From the NCBI GenBank assembly GCA_038231615.1, contig JBBRLA010000071.1, forward strand, positions 1 through 19,964: a stretch of 19,964 bases of DNA, given 5' to 3'. How positions within the stretch are numbered: the stretch's first letter is position 1; the number at the start of each line of letters is the position of its first letter. The notes under the pieces are model-generated. The model saw only the letters and a list, made by a program, of their open reading frames with translations, did no database searches and was not told where the DNA came from. Both the position numbers and the translations under genes were made by a program. This document shows, piece after piece, positions 7,641-15,565 of this stretch. This DNA is from JBBRLA01 sp038231615. Lineage in GTDB: Bacteria; Myxococcota_A; Polyangia; Palsa-1104; JAEUJZ01.

Positions 7641-7666
7641 CTTGCATAAGCCTTTCCGCATGCAAG
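7641..7666 (+). promoter_or_regulatory. Inverted repeat containing the probable start codon
   Basis: CTTGCAT (7641-7647) is the reverse complement of ATGCAAG (7660-7666), with a 12-base loop. The right arm begins with the chosen ATG of the IPT/kelch lipoprotein, so a folded mRNA would occlude the start. This is only relevant if 7660 is the true start. Confidence 0.3.
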
Positions 7667-10600
7667 CAACCAGGCGTCTTAACTGCTTCTCACCAATCGC
7701 CATGAACATCTTGCTGCTTTGCAGCCTGTCCAGGTGCAGCGCAAAGATCACCTCACCGGATTCCTCCCTGTCCGCGGTTTCACCCCAGGCGGTCTGCGGC
7801 GACCAGCGGACCACGGTGGTGGGGCTGACAGGCACGGGGTTCACGCCCCTGCCGGTAGGTACCCTGACCGCATTCCCACAGATCCAGTTACCCAAGATCA
7901 GCCTACATCAGAATATGCGGCCCGATGGCAGCGCTGGTACCGACCCGGATCTCACGGTGCCGGACGATACCGCGCCGCCCAACAACCACGTACGCTGGAA
8001 CGCGGCCGAGAAGATGGACTTCGACGTCTATCCCGGCCTGGGCGGCGCCCTGCCCGACGGCCCTAACCTGGCGCCCGGCCTGTACGACGTGTCCGTGACC
8101 AATCCCGACGGTCGTGCCGCCACGGATCAGGGCAGCTTGGCGGTGGTACCCGCTCCCACTTTGAAGGCCGCCGTTCCGGTCCCCGTTTGTGATGCGCAGG
8201 GCAACGTCAGCTTTACGCTCACGGGCACCGGCTTCATCCCGCTGAACGGCGAGCAGCCCATGGTCAGCTTCACGGCGCCGAGCGGGACGCAGGCCGCGGC
8301 GCAGCTCGCCACCGCCGCCTCCGGCTGTACCATCCTGCCTTCTCCCGCCGGCCTGATGCTCTCGTCCTGCACCGGCCTCACCGTCACGGTCGCCAAGGGA
8401 ACCCTGATGCCGGGGAGCTACCGCGTCGCCGTGACCAATCCCAAGGACACCGGCTGCACCACAATCGAGGACGTGCGCGTGGTGGTGGTCCCCCCTCCCG
8501 CCGTCACCCAGATCATGTCCGCCATGATCTGCACGGCCCAGTCGGACTCCACCGTGGTCCTCAGCGGCACCGGGTTCCTGGTCATCACCGACACCAGCGG
8601 TACGCGGGGCCCCCAGGTGACCATCAATGGCGCGTCCTTCGCCAGCACCACCGATGACTGCACTCCTGTGCCCGACGCCCCGAACGCCCAGACGTGCACC
8701 ACGCTGAAGGTGACCGTGCCCAAGGGCGCGCTGATGCCGGGGATGTATCCCCTGGTCGTGAAGAACCCCGCGCCGGCGGACTGCCAGACCGACATGATGC
8801 TCTCCATCACCGATGTACCGCCGCCGACCTTGCAGAGCGTCAAGCCGACGGCCATCTGCGCCGGTGGCGGGACCCTGACTCTCACCGGCACATTCTTCCG
8901 CACTGGCGCAGTGGTCACCATCAACAGCGTTCCGTCCGTCACCGTGACCGTGTCCGGCGACCAGACGATGGCGACCGCCGCCTTCGGCGGACCGTTCGCG
9001 GTGGGCGGCCCCTACGATGTCACCATCCAGAACCCCGACAGCTGCCAGGCCACACTGATGAAGGTGGAGACGGTAACCCCCGGCCCCTCGGTGCTCTTCG
9101 TCGATCCGCCTGCCGTACCGGGCACCGTCTCGACCCAGGTCACGGTCTACGCCAGCGGCGTCGGCGGGGCCATCCAGTCCGTGGCCATCGCGCCGACGGG
9201 AACGGTAAACTTCACGAAACTCATCTTCAGTCCGGTCCCCACCCACATCAACCGCGCCCTGGCCATCGTGCCCGCCGGTCTCGCCGCGGGCAAGTATGAC
9301 CTGCAGATCAACGACGCCACCGCCTGCCCCGCCATCCTGCCCGGCGCGCTGACGGTCGTCGCGACCCCGACCTTGACGGTGAGCACCGTGGTCCCCGGCG
9401 CCGGCACCACGGCCATGAACACCGCAGTGCTGGTGAATGGTACCGCCTTCGTCTCCACCCCGCGAGTGTACCTGAACCCCACCGGCAACCCGCCGGACTC
9501 CCGGGCGCAGGCCCTGTCCGCCGTGACCTTCCAGAGCGCCACCCAGCTGAGCGGCGTCGTCCTTCAGGGTCTCTCGCCGGGCGCCTACGACGTGCTGGTG
9601 ATCAACCCGGATGGCAACTTCGGCATCCTGACAAAGGGATACACGGTCACCTCTGCCGCCGCGCCTCCGCCCATCGTGACCAGCATCGTGCCCTCGGCCG
9701 TCGTCACCGGCGTGGCGACCACCGCCACCATCGCCGGCAGCGGCTTCCGCGCAGGGGTGACCGTCGCCCTGTCCTGCCAGGACGGCAACGGTAACGCCGT
9801 GGGCGGCGGCACCGCCAGTGTGACCACCATCAATGCCACCAGCATCACGGCGCAGATCACCGGCACCGGCATCCTGTGCATTGTGCGCGTGACCAACCAG
9901 GATGGCACCTTCTTCGACTACTCGGCCATCGGGGTCACCAACGCCTCCAACAAACTGACCGGCTTCACGGTTGCCACCAACCTGACCACGGCGCGCAGGG
10001 CCCTGGGCGCCAGCGCCGGCCGCCCCACCTTCGTGAACCGCTTCGTATATGCCATCGGCGGTGACAATGGCACCGACGCGGCGCCGCTGGCCACGGTCGA
10101 GGCCGCGCCGACCAGCCTGAGTGGCAAACTGGGGAGCTTCTTCGCTCTGTCGCAGTCCCTGCCCAAGGCCAGGAGCTTCCTCGGCGTGGTCAACATCAGC
10201 CGCTTCCTGTACGCCGTGGGCGGGTTTGACGGCAGCAAGGCCGCGTCCGACGTCTATCGCGCCCAGCTTTTGGACCCGACCGCGGTGCCGCAGATCTCCG
10301 ATGTCGACGTGCTCTTCGACAAGAACATGGGCCTTGGGGCCGGCCAGTACATCTACCGCATCTCCGCGGCGCTGAACAGCACCGACCCGAGCAACCCCAG
10401 CGGCGAGACCCTGGCGGGAGATTTCTTCCCCATCCAGCTGCCGCCGATTGCCGGCAAGCTTCAGTTGGTCCTGACCTGGACCCCCGTGCCAAACGCGACC
10501 CAGTACAAGATCTTCCGCTCTCCCAAGCCTGGTGACGCAGCTGGCAAGGAGCTGCTCTTGGCCACGGTGCCGGCCATGGCGATGCAGATGACCTACACCG

Positions 10601-11355
10601 ACAACGGTTCCGTGACCCCGGCAGCCTCCGCCCCGCTGCCGCTGGGCTCCATCGGCGCCTGGCGCGTCCTGCCCTCGCTGATCACGGCCCGCATCGGGGC
10701 CGGCGTGACTGCGGTCCAGGACCCCGGCGACACCACCGGCACCAAGTGGTACCTGTACGCCGCCGCCGGCAACAGCGCTACCATGGCCGCTCCGACGCCG
10801 CTCAACAGCATCGAGTCCCTGGCGATAAGCATCGCCTCCGATGGCAGCCAGACCTTCGGCGCCTGGCAGACCTCCGCCAAAACCCTGCCCACCGCCGTCT
10901 GGCTGGCCCCGGCCATGCCGGCGACCCCGGGGAACAACAGCGTGATCCCGACAGGCAGCGCCTACCTGTACATCGGCGCCGGCTCGACCGGCAGCATCAC
11001 CACGCTGAACAAGCCGCTGTACGTGGCCCAAGTCATTGCCGGCGGCGCGCTCGGCACCTTCGCCGACTCCGGATCGGTAGGCATCGGCCGGACCGCCTAC
11101 GGCGGAATCATCGTGAACGGCCTGGTCGAGGCATTCGGCGGCTTCAAGGCTGGCAGCGCCTCGACCAATTCGGACAACGGGGGGCTGTCCTCACCGACCG
11201 CCCTGGGGAACTTCAACAACCTGGGCGGCGGCGTGCTTCTGATGCCCCGGGCCCTCCAGGGGACCGCCTTGGAGAGCGCGTTCATCTACCAGCTGGGCGG
11301 CGCCAACGCCGGCCTCAACACCGCACAGGCGACTACGGAACAGACGGTCTGGTAA
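7660..11355 (+). CDS. IPT/TIG-repeat and kelch-propeller lipoprotein (copy 1)
   Basis: 1231 aa from ATG 7660, chosen because it gives a basic then hydrophobic N-terminus aligned with copy 2. Alternative in-frame ATGs are at 7528, 7558 and 7702, and none has a clear ribosome site. The signal sequence ends at Cys26 in the context LSRC, a poor lipobox because of Arg at -1. Seven IPT/TIG immunoglobulin-like units follow, with strand signatures such as LTGTGF, most opening with a conserved Cys. A kelch-like propeller comes next (FVYAIGG, FLYAVGG, YLYAAAG, FIYQLGG), interrupted by a fibronectin-III-like domain at about 10285-10620. Such proteins are exported and usually bind glycans or proteins at the cell surface; the ligand is unknown. 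A paralogue starts at 16459. Very long antisense ORFs here are GC artefacts. Confidence 0.88.
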   Translation: MQATRRLNCFSPIAMNILLLCSLSRCSAKITSPDSSLSAVSPQAVCGDQRTTVVGLTGTGFTPLPVGTLTAFPQIQLPKISLHQNMRPDGSAGTDPDLTVPDDTAPPNNHVRWNAAEKMDFDVYPGLGGALPDGPNLAPGLYDVSVTNPDGRAATDQGSLAVVPAPTLKAAVPVPVCDAQGNVSFTLTGTGFIPLNGEQPMVSFTAPSGTQAAAQLATAASGCTILPSPAGLMLSSCTGLTVTVAKGTLMPGSYRVAVTNPKDTGCTTIEDVRVVVVPPPAVTQIMSAMICTAQSDSTVVLSGTGFLVITDTSGTRGPQVTINGASFASTTDDCTPVPDAPNAQTCTTLKVTVPKGALMPGMYPLVVKNPAPADCQTDMMLSITDVPPPTLQSVKPTAICAGGGTLTLTGTFFRTGAVVTINSVPSVTVTVSGDQTMATAAFGGPFAVGGPYDVTIQNPDSCQATLMKVETVTPGPSVLFVDPPAVPGTVSTQVTVYASGVGGAIQSVAIAPTGTVNFTKLIFSPVPTHINRALAIVPAGLAAGKYDLQINDATACPAILPGALTVVATPTLTVSTVVPGAGTTAMNTAVLVNGTAFVSTPRVYLNPTGNPPDSRAQALSAVTFQSATQLSGVVLQGLSPGAYDVLVINPDGNFGILTKGYTVTSAAAPPPIVTSIVPSAVVTGVATTATIAGSGFRAGVTVALSCQDGNGNAVGGGTASVTTINATSITAQITGTGILCIVRVTNQDGTFFDYSAIGVTNASNKLTGFTVATNLTTARRALGASAGRPTFVNRFVYAIGGDNGTDAAPLATVEAAPTSLSGKLGSFFALSQSLPKARSFLGVVNISRFLYAVGGFDGSKAASDVYRAQLLDPTAVPQISDVDVLFDKNMGLGAGQYIYRISAALNSTDPSNPSGETLAGDFFPIQLPPIAGKLQLVLTWTPVPNATQYKIFRSPKPGDAAGKELLLATVPAMAMQMTYTDNGSVTPAASAPLPLGSIGAWRVLPSLITARIGAGVTAVQDPGDTTGTKWYLYAAAGNSATMAAPTPLNSIESLAISIASDGSQTFGAWQTSAKTLPTAVWLAPAMPATPGNNSVIPTGSAYLYIGAGSTGSITTLNKPLYVAQVIAGGALGTFADSGSVGIGRTAYGGIIVNGLVEAFGGFKAGSASTNSDNGGLSSPTALGNFNNLGGGVLLMPRALQGTALESAFIYQLGGANAGLNTAQATTEQTVW

Positions 11356-11393
11356 TTCGATGCTCCCTCGATTCACAAGGAGAACTGAACTGC

Positions 11394-11416
11394 ACCAACC
11401 GGTACGCCCGGTTGGT
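11394..11416 (+). terminator. Possible terminator hairpin after the IPT/kelch gene
   Basis: ACCAACCGG (11394-11402) pairs perfectly with CCGGTTGGT (11408-11416) across a five-base loop, 39 bases after the IPT/kelch stop. Only a weak T-rich stretch (TTGT) follows. It may be a terminator or a leader structure of the downstream gene, whose start is 47 bases further on. Confidence 0.4.
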
Positions 11417-11462
11417 TGTCATCGCAGCAACAATCACCCATACATTTTCTTGGAGGCCCACC

Positions 11463-12425
11463 ATGAGTATGTTCCTGTCAACACGAGCCCGCGATGCGGC
11501 GCTGCTCGGCACCGCGGTCAGCGCGCTCTTTCTCTTTGCCTGCGGGACTGAAGATTTCCCTGTCACCGGCGAACGCAGCACGCTGGAAGTCGACGCCGAG
11601 AGCGCGGCCCACGTTCATGCGGTCCGGGAGTCCGCTTCGGGCGCGGCTCGTGTACGCACCAGCAATCTGACCGATCACGGAGGCCGTGTCGTCCCCACCT
11701 TTCATACATATGCTATCTACTGGGGAACGGGCTTCGAGAGCACGACACAGTCGCTCTATACCTCCTTCCTCCAGGGGCTCGGATCGAGCGGCTACTGGAC
11801 GATCAACACGCAGTATCTGCGCGGCGCCGCCAACAGCGCCTCCTATGCCGGCAGCTTCAGCGACACGAGTGCGCCGCCGTCCACGGTCACGGATGCCAAC
11901 CTCCAATCCGAGGTCCACAAGGTCATCAGCGGCGGCAGCCTTCCTTACGACGCCAACGGCCTCTACTTCGTGATCACGCCGAGCAACGTGAAGGTCTGCA
12001 GCGGCAGTTCCTGTTCCTGCACGCAGTTCTGCGGCTACCACACCAACTACAACGATGCGTCCTTTGGCAACGTGCTCTACTCCACCATTCCCTCGGCGGC
12101 AGCCTGCCCGACCTCATGCGGCGCGTTCAGCGGCGACTCCACTTCACCCAACGGCAACGTCGAGGCCGATGAGGGGGTGAGCATCCTCGCTCACGAAGCG
12201 GAAGAGACCCAGTCGGACGCCCTGGGCTCTGCCTGGTTCGACAGGTCGGGGAACGAGAATGCCGACAAGTGTGCCTACAAGTACGGGCCCACGACCCTCG
12301 GCGGCAACGGCGCCAAGGTGAACCAGAACTGGGGTGGCTCGAGCTGGCTGGTCCAGATGAACTGGTCCAACAAGATCTCTGGTTGTGCCCAGAAGGGCCC
12401 GACGGACGGTCCGTACACCAACTGA
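11463..12425 (+). CDS. EXORDIUM/PHI-1-like secreted lipoprotein
   Basis: 320 aa from ATG 11463, with a strong TGGAGG at 11451-11456. The N-terminus is a lipoprotein signal with lipobox LFAC (Cys27). The rest matches the phosphate-induced protein 1/EXORDIUM family as I recall it: VVPTFHTYAIYWG (76-88), an LPYDANGLYFVIT core (160-172), FCGYH (189-193), ILAHEAEETQSDALGSAWF (241-259), ENADKCAY (265-272) and NWSNKISGC near the end. In plants the family is apoplastic and linked to growth and carbon status; the biochemical activity is unknown, also in bacteria. HEAEE (244-248) resembles a metallopeptidase HExxE motif, but catalysis should not be assumed. The length of about 320 aa fits the family. 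It is a single gene between the IPT/kelch gene and a convergent FHA-GGDEF gene. Confidence 0.78.
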   Translation: MSMFLSTRARDAALLGTAVSALFLFACGTEDFPVTGERSTLEVDAESAAHVHAVRESASGAARVRTSNLTDHGGRVVPTFHTYAIYWGTGFESTTQSLYTSFLQGLGSSGYWTINTQYLRGAANSASYAGSFSDTSAPPSTVTDANLQSEVHKVISGGSLPYDANGLYFVITPSNVKVCSGSSCSCTQFCGYHTNYNDASFGNVLYSTIPSAAACPTSCGAFSGDSTSPNGNVEADEGVSILAHEAEETQSDALGSAWFDRSGNENADKCAYKYGPTTLGGNGAKVNQNWGGSSWLVQMNWSNKISGCAQKGPTDGPYTN

Positions 12426-12441
12426 TTCCGGCGCCCTCTCT

Positions 12442-12462
12442 AAAAAACCCTGCGCGGCGCAG
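12442..12462 (-). terminator. Rho-independent terminator of the FHA-GGDEF gene
   Basis: On the minus strand, CTGCG-CCG-CGCAG (12462-12450) is followed by GG and six T residues (12447-12442), 19 bases after the TGA of the FHA-GGDEF gene. The short GC stem plus T-tract is a classical intrinsic terminator. It sits in the 55-base gap between two convergent genes. Confidence 0.7.
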
Positions 12463-12480
12463 CAGTCGGGGTCAGGTGTC

Positions 12481-13320
12481 TCACGGGCGCTTGCCCCGCT
12501 GCTCGGCCGTCTTGAGGAGTGCGGCGGCGTCCATCTCCTTGTCGGTAGTCGCCGCGCCCACCACCGCGGTCACCGGGATGCGCTCGGAATCAAAATCGAA
12601 ACTTTGACCCTCCACGGCTCCCCGAAACCGCTCGCACAGATCTGTCGCGCCGGCAGCGTCTACCTCCGGCAGGATCACCGCGAACGCATCACCTGCATAC
12701 CGGGCCAGGACCTGCTCCTTGCGCACATGGCCCTGGAGCCGTCGCGCCAGCTCCTTCAAGATGTAGTCGCCGATGAGCTGGCCGTGATTGTCACACAGCG
12801 TCTTCAGGTGATCGACCCGAAGCACGAGTAACGAGACCGGCCGGCCGAAGTGCCCACAGCGGCCGAGTTCCCGCTCCAGGTGTTCCATCAGGGAGCGTCG
12901 GTTGTGTACCAGGGTCAGTCCATCGGTGATGGCCAGGCGGTGAACGTCCTCGAAGTAGGCCACCTCCAGGGCGTCCCCGGTAATGAAGCGGAAGACGGCC
13001 GTGCCGATCTTCAGATGCTCGCCGTGGCGCAACGGCTGGTCCTGGACCAGCGAGTCATTGACATAGGTGCCGTTGGTGGATTGAAGGTCGCAGAGATGCC
13101 AGACCCCCTCCTTGCGGTACAGCCGGGCATGGCGGCGGGAAACCGCGTCGCGGTCGATGATCAGGTCCGCGTCCGCGCCGCGCCCAAGGATCATGTCATC
13201 CCCGCAAAGCTCGAAGCGCTGTCCCACCCCGGTATTATCCAGGGAGCCACCATGGTAGAGCACCAGGCAGGCCTGTCCGGCGATGATGGGATGGGAATGA
13301 CGAGAGCGAATCGGTTGCAT
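12481..13320 (-). CDS. FHA domain protein with degenerate GGDEF domain
   Basis: 279 aa from ATG 13320, with AAGGGA at suitable spacing. Residues about 35-112 form an FHA phosphothreonine-binding domain with GRGADADL (46-53), SRRH (61-64) and STNGTYVN (81-88). Residues about 128-279 form a GGDEF fold: ITDGLTLVHNRR (131-142), VDHLK (169-173), and AGDAF at 209-213 where active enzymes have GG(D/E)EF. The first metal-ligand Asp in the L-D-x-D motif is Arg168, the I-site position reads RKEQ rather than RxxD, and the final AD.ALY.AK region is shortened. It is probably a non-catalytic or c-di-GMP/GTP-sensing relative that docks on a phosphorylated kinase substrate; this is inference. It lies 52 bases after a Cys-rich lipoprotein gene on the same strand. 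Confidence 0.88.
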   Translation of the reverse strand: MQPIRSRHSHPIIAGQACLVLYHGGSLDNTGVGQRFELCGDDMILGRGADADLIIDRDAVSRRHARLYRKEGVWHLCDLQSTNGTYVNDSLVQDQPLRHGEHLKIGTAVFRFITGDALEVAYFEDVHRLAITDGLTLVHNRRSLMEHLERELGRCGHFGRPVSLLVLRVDHLKTLCDNHGQLIGDYILKELARRLQGHVRKEQVLARYAGDAFAVILPEVDAAGATDLCERFRGAVEGQSFDFDSERIPVTAVVGAATTDKEMDAAALLKTAEQRGKRP

Positions 13321-13372
13321 CGATCGTCCCTTTTCGATTCGAGTAATTCTACGTGCATAGGTAGCTCAACGT

Positions 13373-14455
13373 CTAGCCGATCGGCGGCACGCAGCATCCG
13401 GTAACGCAGTACCAGGTAGGAGGGCAGACCGGGCAACTCAACCCACTGGTCGAGGGAGCGCAGGCGATCCCACCGGGGCAAAGGCTCGCCGGGCAGGAGC
13501 CGCCGCCGCCACCGCCACCATCACCCCCGGTCCCGCCGCCATCGCCCGTCCTGCCGCCGTCCCCGACCCCGGTGCCGCCATCCCCGCCGCCACCGCCGGT
13601 CAGGCAATCCGGCGGCAGGGTGGTCTTGCCGATGCAAAGCTCGCACCTGCCGCAAGCTTTGTAGCACCCGGTCACGATCTCGCACGGATGGCAGGCCGCC
13701 GGGTCGTTGATCTTGTCCAGGATGCAACTCGGGTTGCCGGTGCCATTGGTGGACCCCAGGTAGATCCCCTGTGGAGGAGAGGCATTCAGGTTGGTCTGGT
13801 TCCCCAGGGCGCAGCAGCCGAAGCAATCGCAACCGTTGGGCGTCAGCGGATCGCAGACGCTGTGGCACATCGCCGACTGCGACACTTCGAGCTGCGCGCA
13901 ACTCATCGAGGTCCCGGGGATCTTGACTTTGGGGTCGTAGGGACACGCCGCGCCTTCCGGATAGTAGTTTGGCGCCTTTTCGTGAGGATCGCAGCGATGG
14001 TCCCAGTAGCAGCCGTTGTTGCCGCCGCCGGAGGACTGGCCGAAGTAGCAGGTCTTCTTGCATGGCGCGTTGTTGTCGCCGGGAATCATAGGATCCAGGC
14101 CGACCTCGGTGTTGTGACAGGCGTTCAGGCAGTCGGGATCGTCCGAGTCGATCAATCCATCGCCGTCGTTGTCCATGCAGTCGCCGCACTGGTAGACATG
14201 GAGACCGCAGGGGGTGATGTAGCAGACCCGGGTACCGCCATCTCCGGTATGCACCAAGATGCCCCCATCGGGGACCGACAGATCTTCCGGTCCGCCGCTA
14301 CCCTGATCTCCCGTGCCGCTACCGTCGATCGTGACAGCGGCATCTCCATTTCCGCCGCCATCTCCACCTCCACCTCCATCTCCACCACCGGTGAGCTCGG
14401 CGTTGCAGGCAGCCAGAAAGAACACCAGAACAAGGGGTGTGATGCAGTATCTCAT
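13373..14455 (-). CDS. Cysteine-rich lipoprotein with Gly/Asp-rich linkers
   Basis: 360 aa from ATG 14455. The frame is open further upstream, but the lipoprotein signal MRYCITPLVLVFFLAAC begins here, with lipobox LAAC (Cys17). A GGAG lies only one base before the ATG. The mature protein starts with a Gly/Asp repeat linker (about 22-55). A cysteine-rich body with more than 30 cysteines follows, including CGDCMDNDGDGLIDSDDPDC (90-109), a calcium-loop-like DNDGDG motif. Then come CDCFGCC (209-215) and CHPCEIV, CGRCELCIG (255-276). A second Gly/Asp linker (about 287-319) leads to a short Cys-rich C-terminal knot. The arrangement is characteristic of outer-surface Myxococcota proteins of unknown function, probably disulfide-bonded. 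It is followed after 52 bases by the FHA-GGDEF gene, a probable operon. Confidence 0.8.
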   Translation of the reverse strand: MRYCITPLVLVFFLAACNAELTGGGDGGGGGDGGGNGDAAVTIDGSGTGDQGSGGPEDLSVPDGGILVHTGDGGTRVCYITPCGLHVYQCGDCMDNDGDGLIDSDDPDCLNACHNTEVGLDPMIPGDNNAPCKKTCYFGQSSGGGNNGCYWDHRCDPHEKAPNYYPEGAACPYDPKVKIPGTSMSCAQLEVSQSAMCHSVCDPLTPNGCDCFGCCALGNQTNLNASPPQGIYLGSTNGTGNPSCILDKINDPAACHPCEIVTGCYKACGRCELCIGKTTLPPDCLTGGGGGDGGTGVGDGGRTGDGGGTGGDGGGGGGGSCPASLCPGGIACAPSTSGLSCPVCPPTWYCVTGCCVPPIG

Positions 14456-14491
14456 GCTCCAGGATGAAGCAAGGTTTGGACCAAGCTCGTG

Positions 14492-14541
14492 CTGCCGGGG
14501 GGCCGCGAAATCCGCGCGGTTTTGCCATCGTTCCCCGGCAG
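14492..14541. promoter_or_regulatory. Nested inverted repeats in a divergent intergenic region
   Basis: CTGCCGGGG (14492-14500) is the exact reverse complement of CCCCGGCAG (14533-14541). Inside lie CCGCG (14503-14507) and CGCGG (14515-14519), which are also complementary. The 50-base element sits 36 bases upstream of the Cys-rich lipoprotein ATG and could be its structured leader or an operator. The remaining 14456-14665 spacer holds no gene; TATATT at 14650-14655, ten bases before the TPR-protein ATG, could be a -10 box of a nearly leaderless transcript. Confidence 0.4.
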
Positions 14542-14665
14542 ACATGCACCAAAACGGCCGGCAGGTGTACCGGATGGGACAGGGGGATAGGCGATTCCTC
14601 GTGTTCACTCGGGGAGGTGGCTTGGGCAGCATCGCGGCACATGCCTTGCTATATTCAAATCCACC

Positions 14666-15565
14666 ATGAGCCGATCAAGCTTGTTGCCCCAAACCGAACT
14701 GCAATCACGCAAACCCGCCCGGGGCCGAAAGGCCGGTGCCCTCCTGTGCGCGTTCCTGTGTCTCGGAATGCCTGCGATCCCATCAAGGGCTGACGCAGGG
14801 CCTCCTTCCAAACTGCAACGGGACCAAGCCAAGGAGCATTATCTGACAGCCGTCAAGCATTACGATGCCGCGGAATACCCGGAGGCACGCGCCGAGTTCG
14901 AGGAGTCCTATCAGCTCTCCCATCTTCCCGACCTGCTCTTCAACCTGGCGGGCGTGTGCGAGAAGATGAAGAAGTCGGCCGATGCCGCAGACTACCTGGA
15001 ATCCTATCTGAAGGAGAAGCCGAACGATCCGGGGCGAAAGAAGCTGGCGGCACGAATCCAGCGCCTGCGCGAGCAGTCCCTGACCGAGATCCTGCCTCCG
15101 CCTCTATCGACAACGGAGCCCACTGCCACACCGGAACCGGTACCACCCCCGACATCGCCTCCCGATTCCGTACAGCACCCCGCTGGGGCCCTCGACGCCA
15201 CCGGCACCACGAAAGCCGTCGACAAGGCGTCGGTGCCCTGGGCGGCGTTCGGGATCGCCGGTGGTGGCGTGGCGCTGCTGATCGTCGGAGTGGGTCTGGG
15301 GGGTGCGGCAGTCGCTGCCGGCCACTCGGTGGAGAGCCAGTCGAGCAGCAGCAACCCGGCCCCCTTTAGCGCCGACCTGTTGGCGACCCAACAACACGGG
15401 AAGTCCCTGGCCGCCGCGGGCGCGGCGCTGGATGTCCTGGGCGTCCTCGCCATCGGCGCGGGCGGCGCCTGGGCCGGATATACCTACTATAAACAGGCGC
15501 ACAAGAAAGACACGGTCGTGCTGATGCCCCTGGGCCTGGGCATGGCCCTTGGAGGGACATTCTGA
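14666..15565 (+). CDS. TPR protein with signal peptide and two C-terminal membrane helices
   Basis: 299 aa from ATG 14666; no Shine-Dalgarno sequence is seen. A basic N-terminus and hydrophobic core end in an Ala-Asp-Ala signal-peptidase-like site at about residue 44. TPR-like helices follow (about 50-118), then a Lys/Arg-rich helix (about 118-138) and a Pro/Thr-rich linker (143-168). Two glycine/alanine-rich hydrophobic helices come next (about 191-218 and 247-273), and a C-terminal strand ends in Phe. This layout is common among hypothetical envelope proteins of Myxococcota; no biochemical role is known to me. Its TGA overlaps the next ATG by one base (TGATG, 15563-15567), indicating an operon with translational coupling to the lipoprotein gene. 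Confidence 0.82.
   Translation: MSRSSLLPQTELQSRKPARGRKAGALLCAFLCLGMPAIPSRADAGPPSKLQRDQAKEHYLTAVKHYDAAEYPEARAEFEESYQLSHLPDLLFNLAGVCEKMKKSADAADYLESYLKEKPNDPGRKKLAARIQRLREQSLTEILPPPLSTTEPTATPEPVPPPTSPPDSVQHPAGALDATGTTKAVDKASVPWAAFGIAGGGVALLIVGVGLGGAAVAAGHSVESQSSSSNPAPFSADLLATQQHGKSLAAAGAALDVLGVLAIGAGGAWAGYTYYKQAHKKDTVVLMPLGLGMALGGTF

Noticed and set aside
7903..11031. Very long antisense ORF (1042 codons) opposite IPT/kelch copy 1
   Set aside because: Its product is a Gly/Asp/Val/Arg/His-rich low-complexity sequence with no domain. It arises from the GC-biased third positions of the sense gene, and the same happens opposite copy 2 (17563-19662).
10746..11462. N-terminal extension of the EXORDIUM-like frame
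   Set aside because: It lies inside the IPT/kelch gene in another frame. A strong Shine-Dalgarno sequence and a lipoprotein signal place the start at 11463.
13490..13620. CCGCCGCCACC-type repeats resembling a repeat array
   Set aside because: This is the coding sequence of the Gly/Asp-rich linker of the Cys-rich lipoprotein, without spacers; it is not a CRISPR array.
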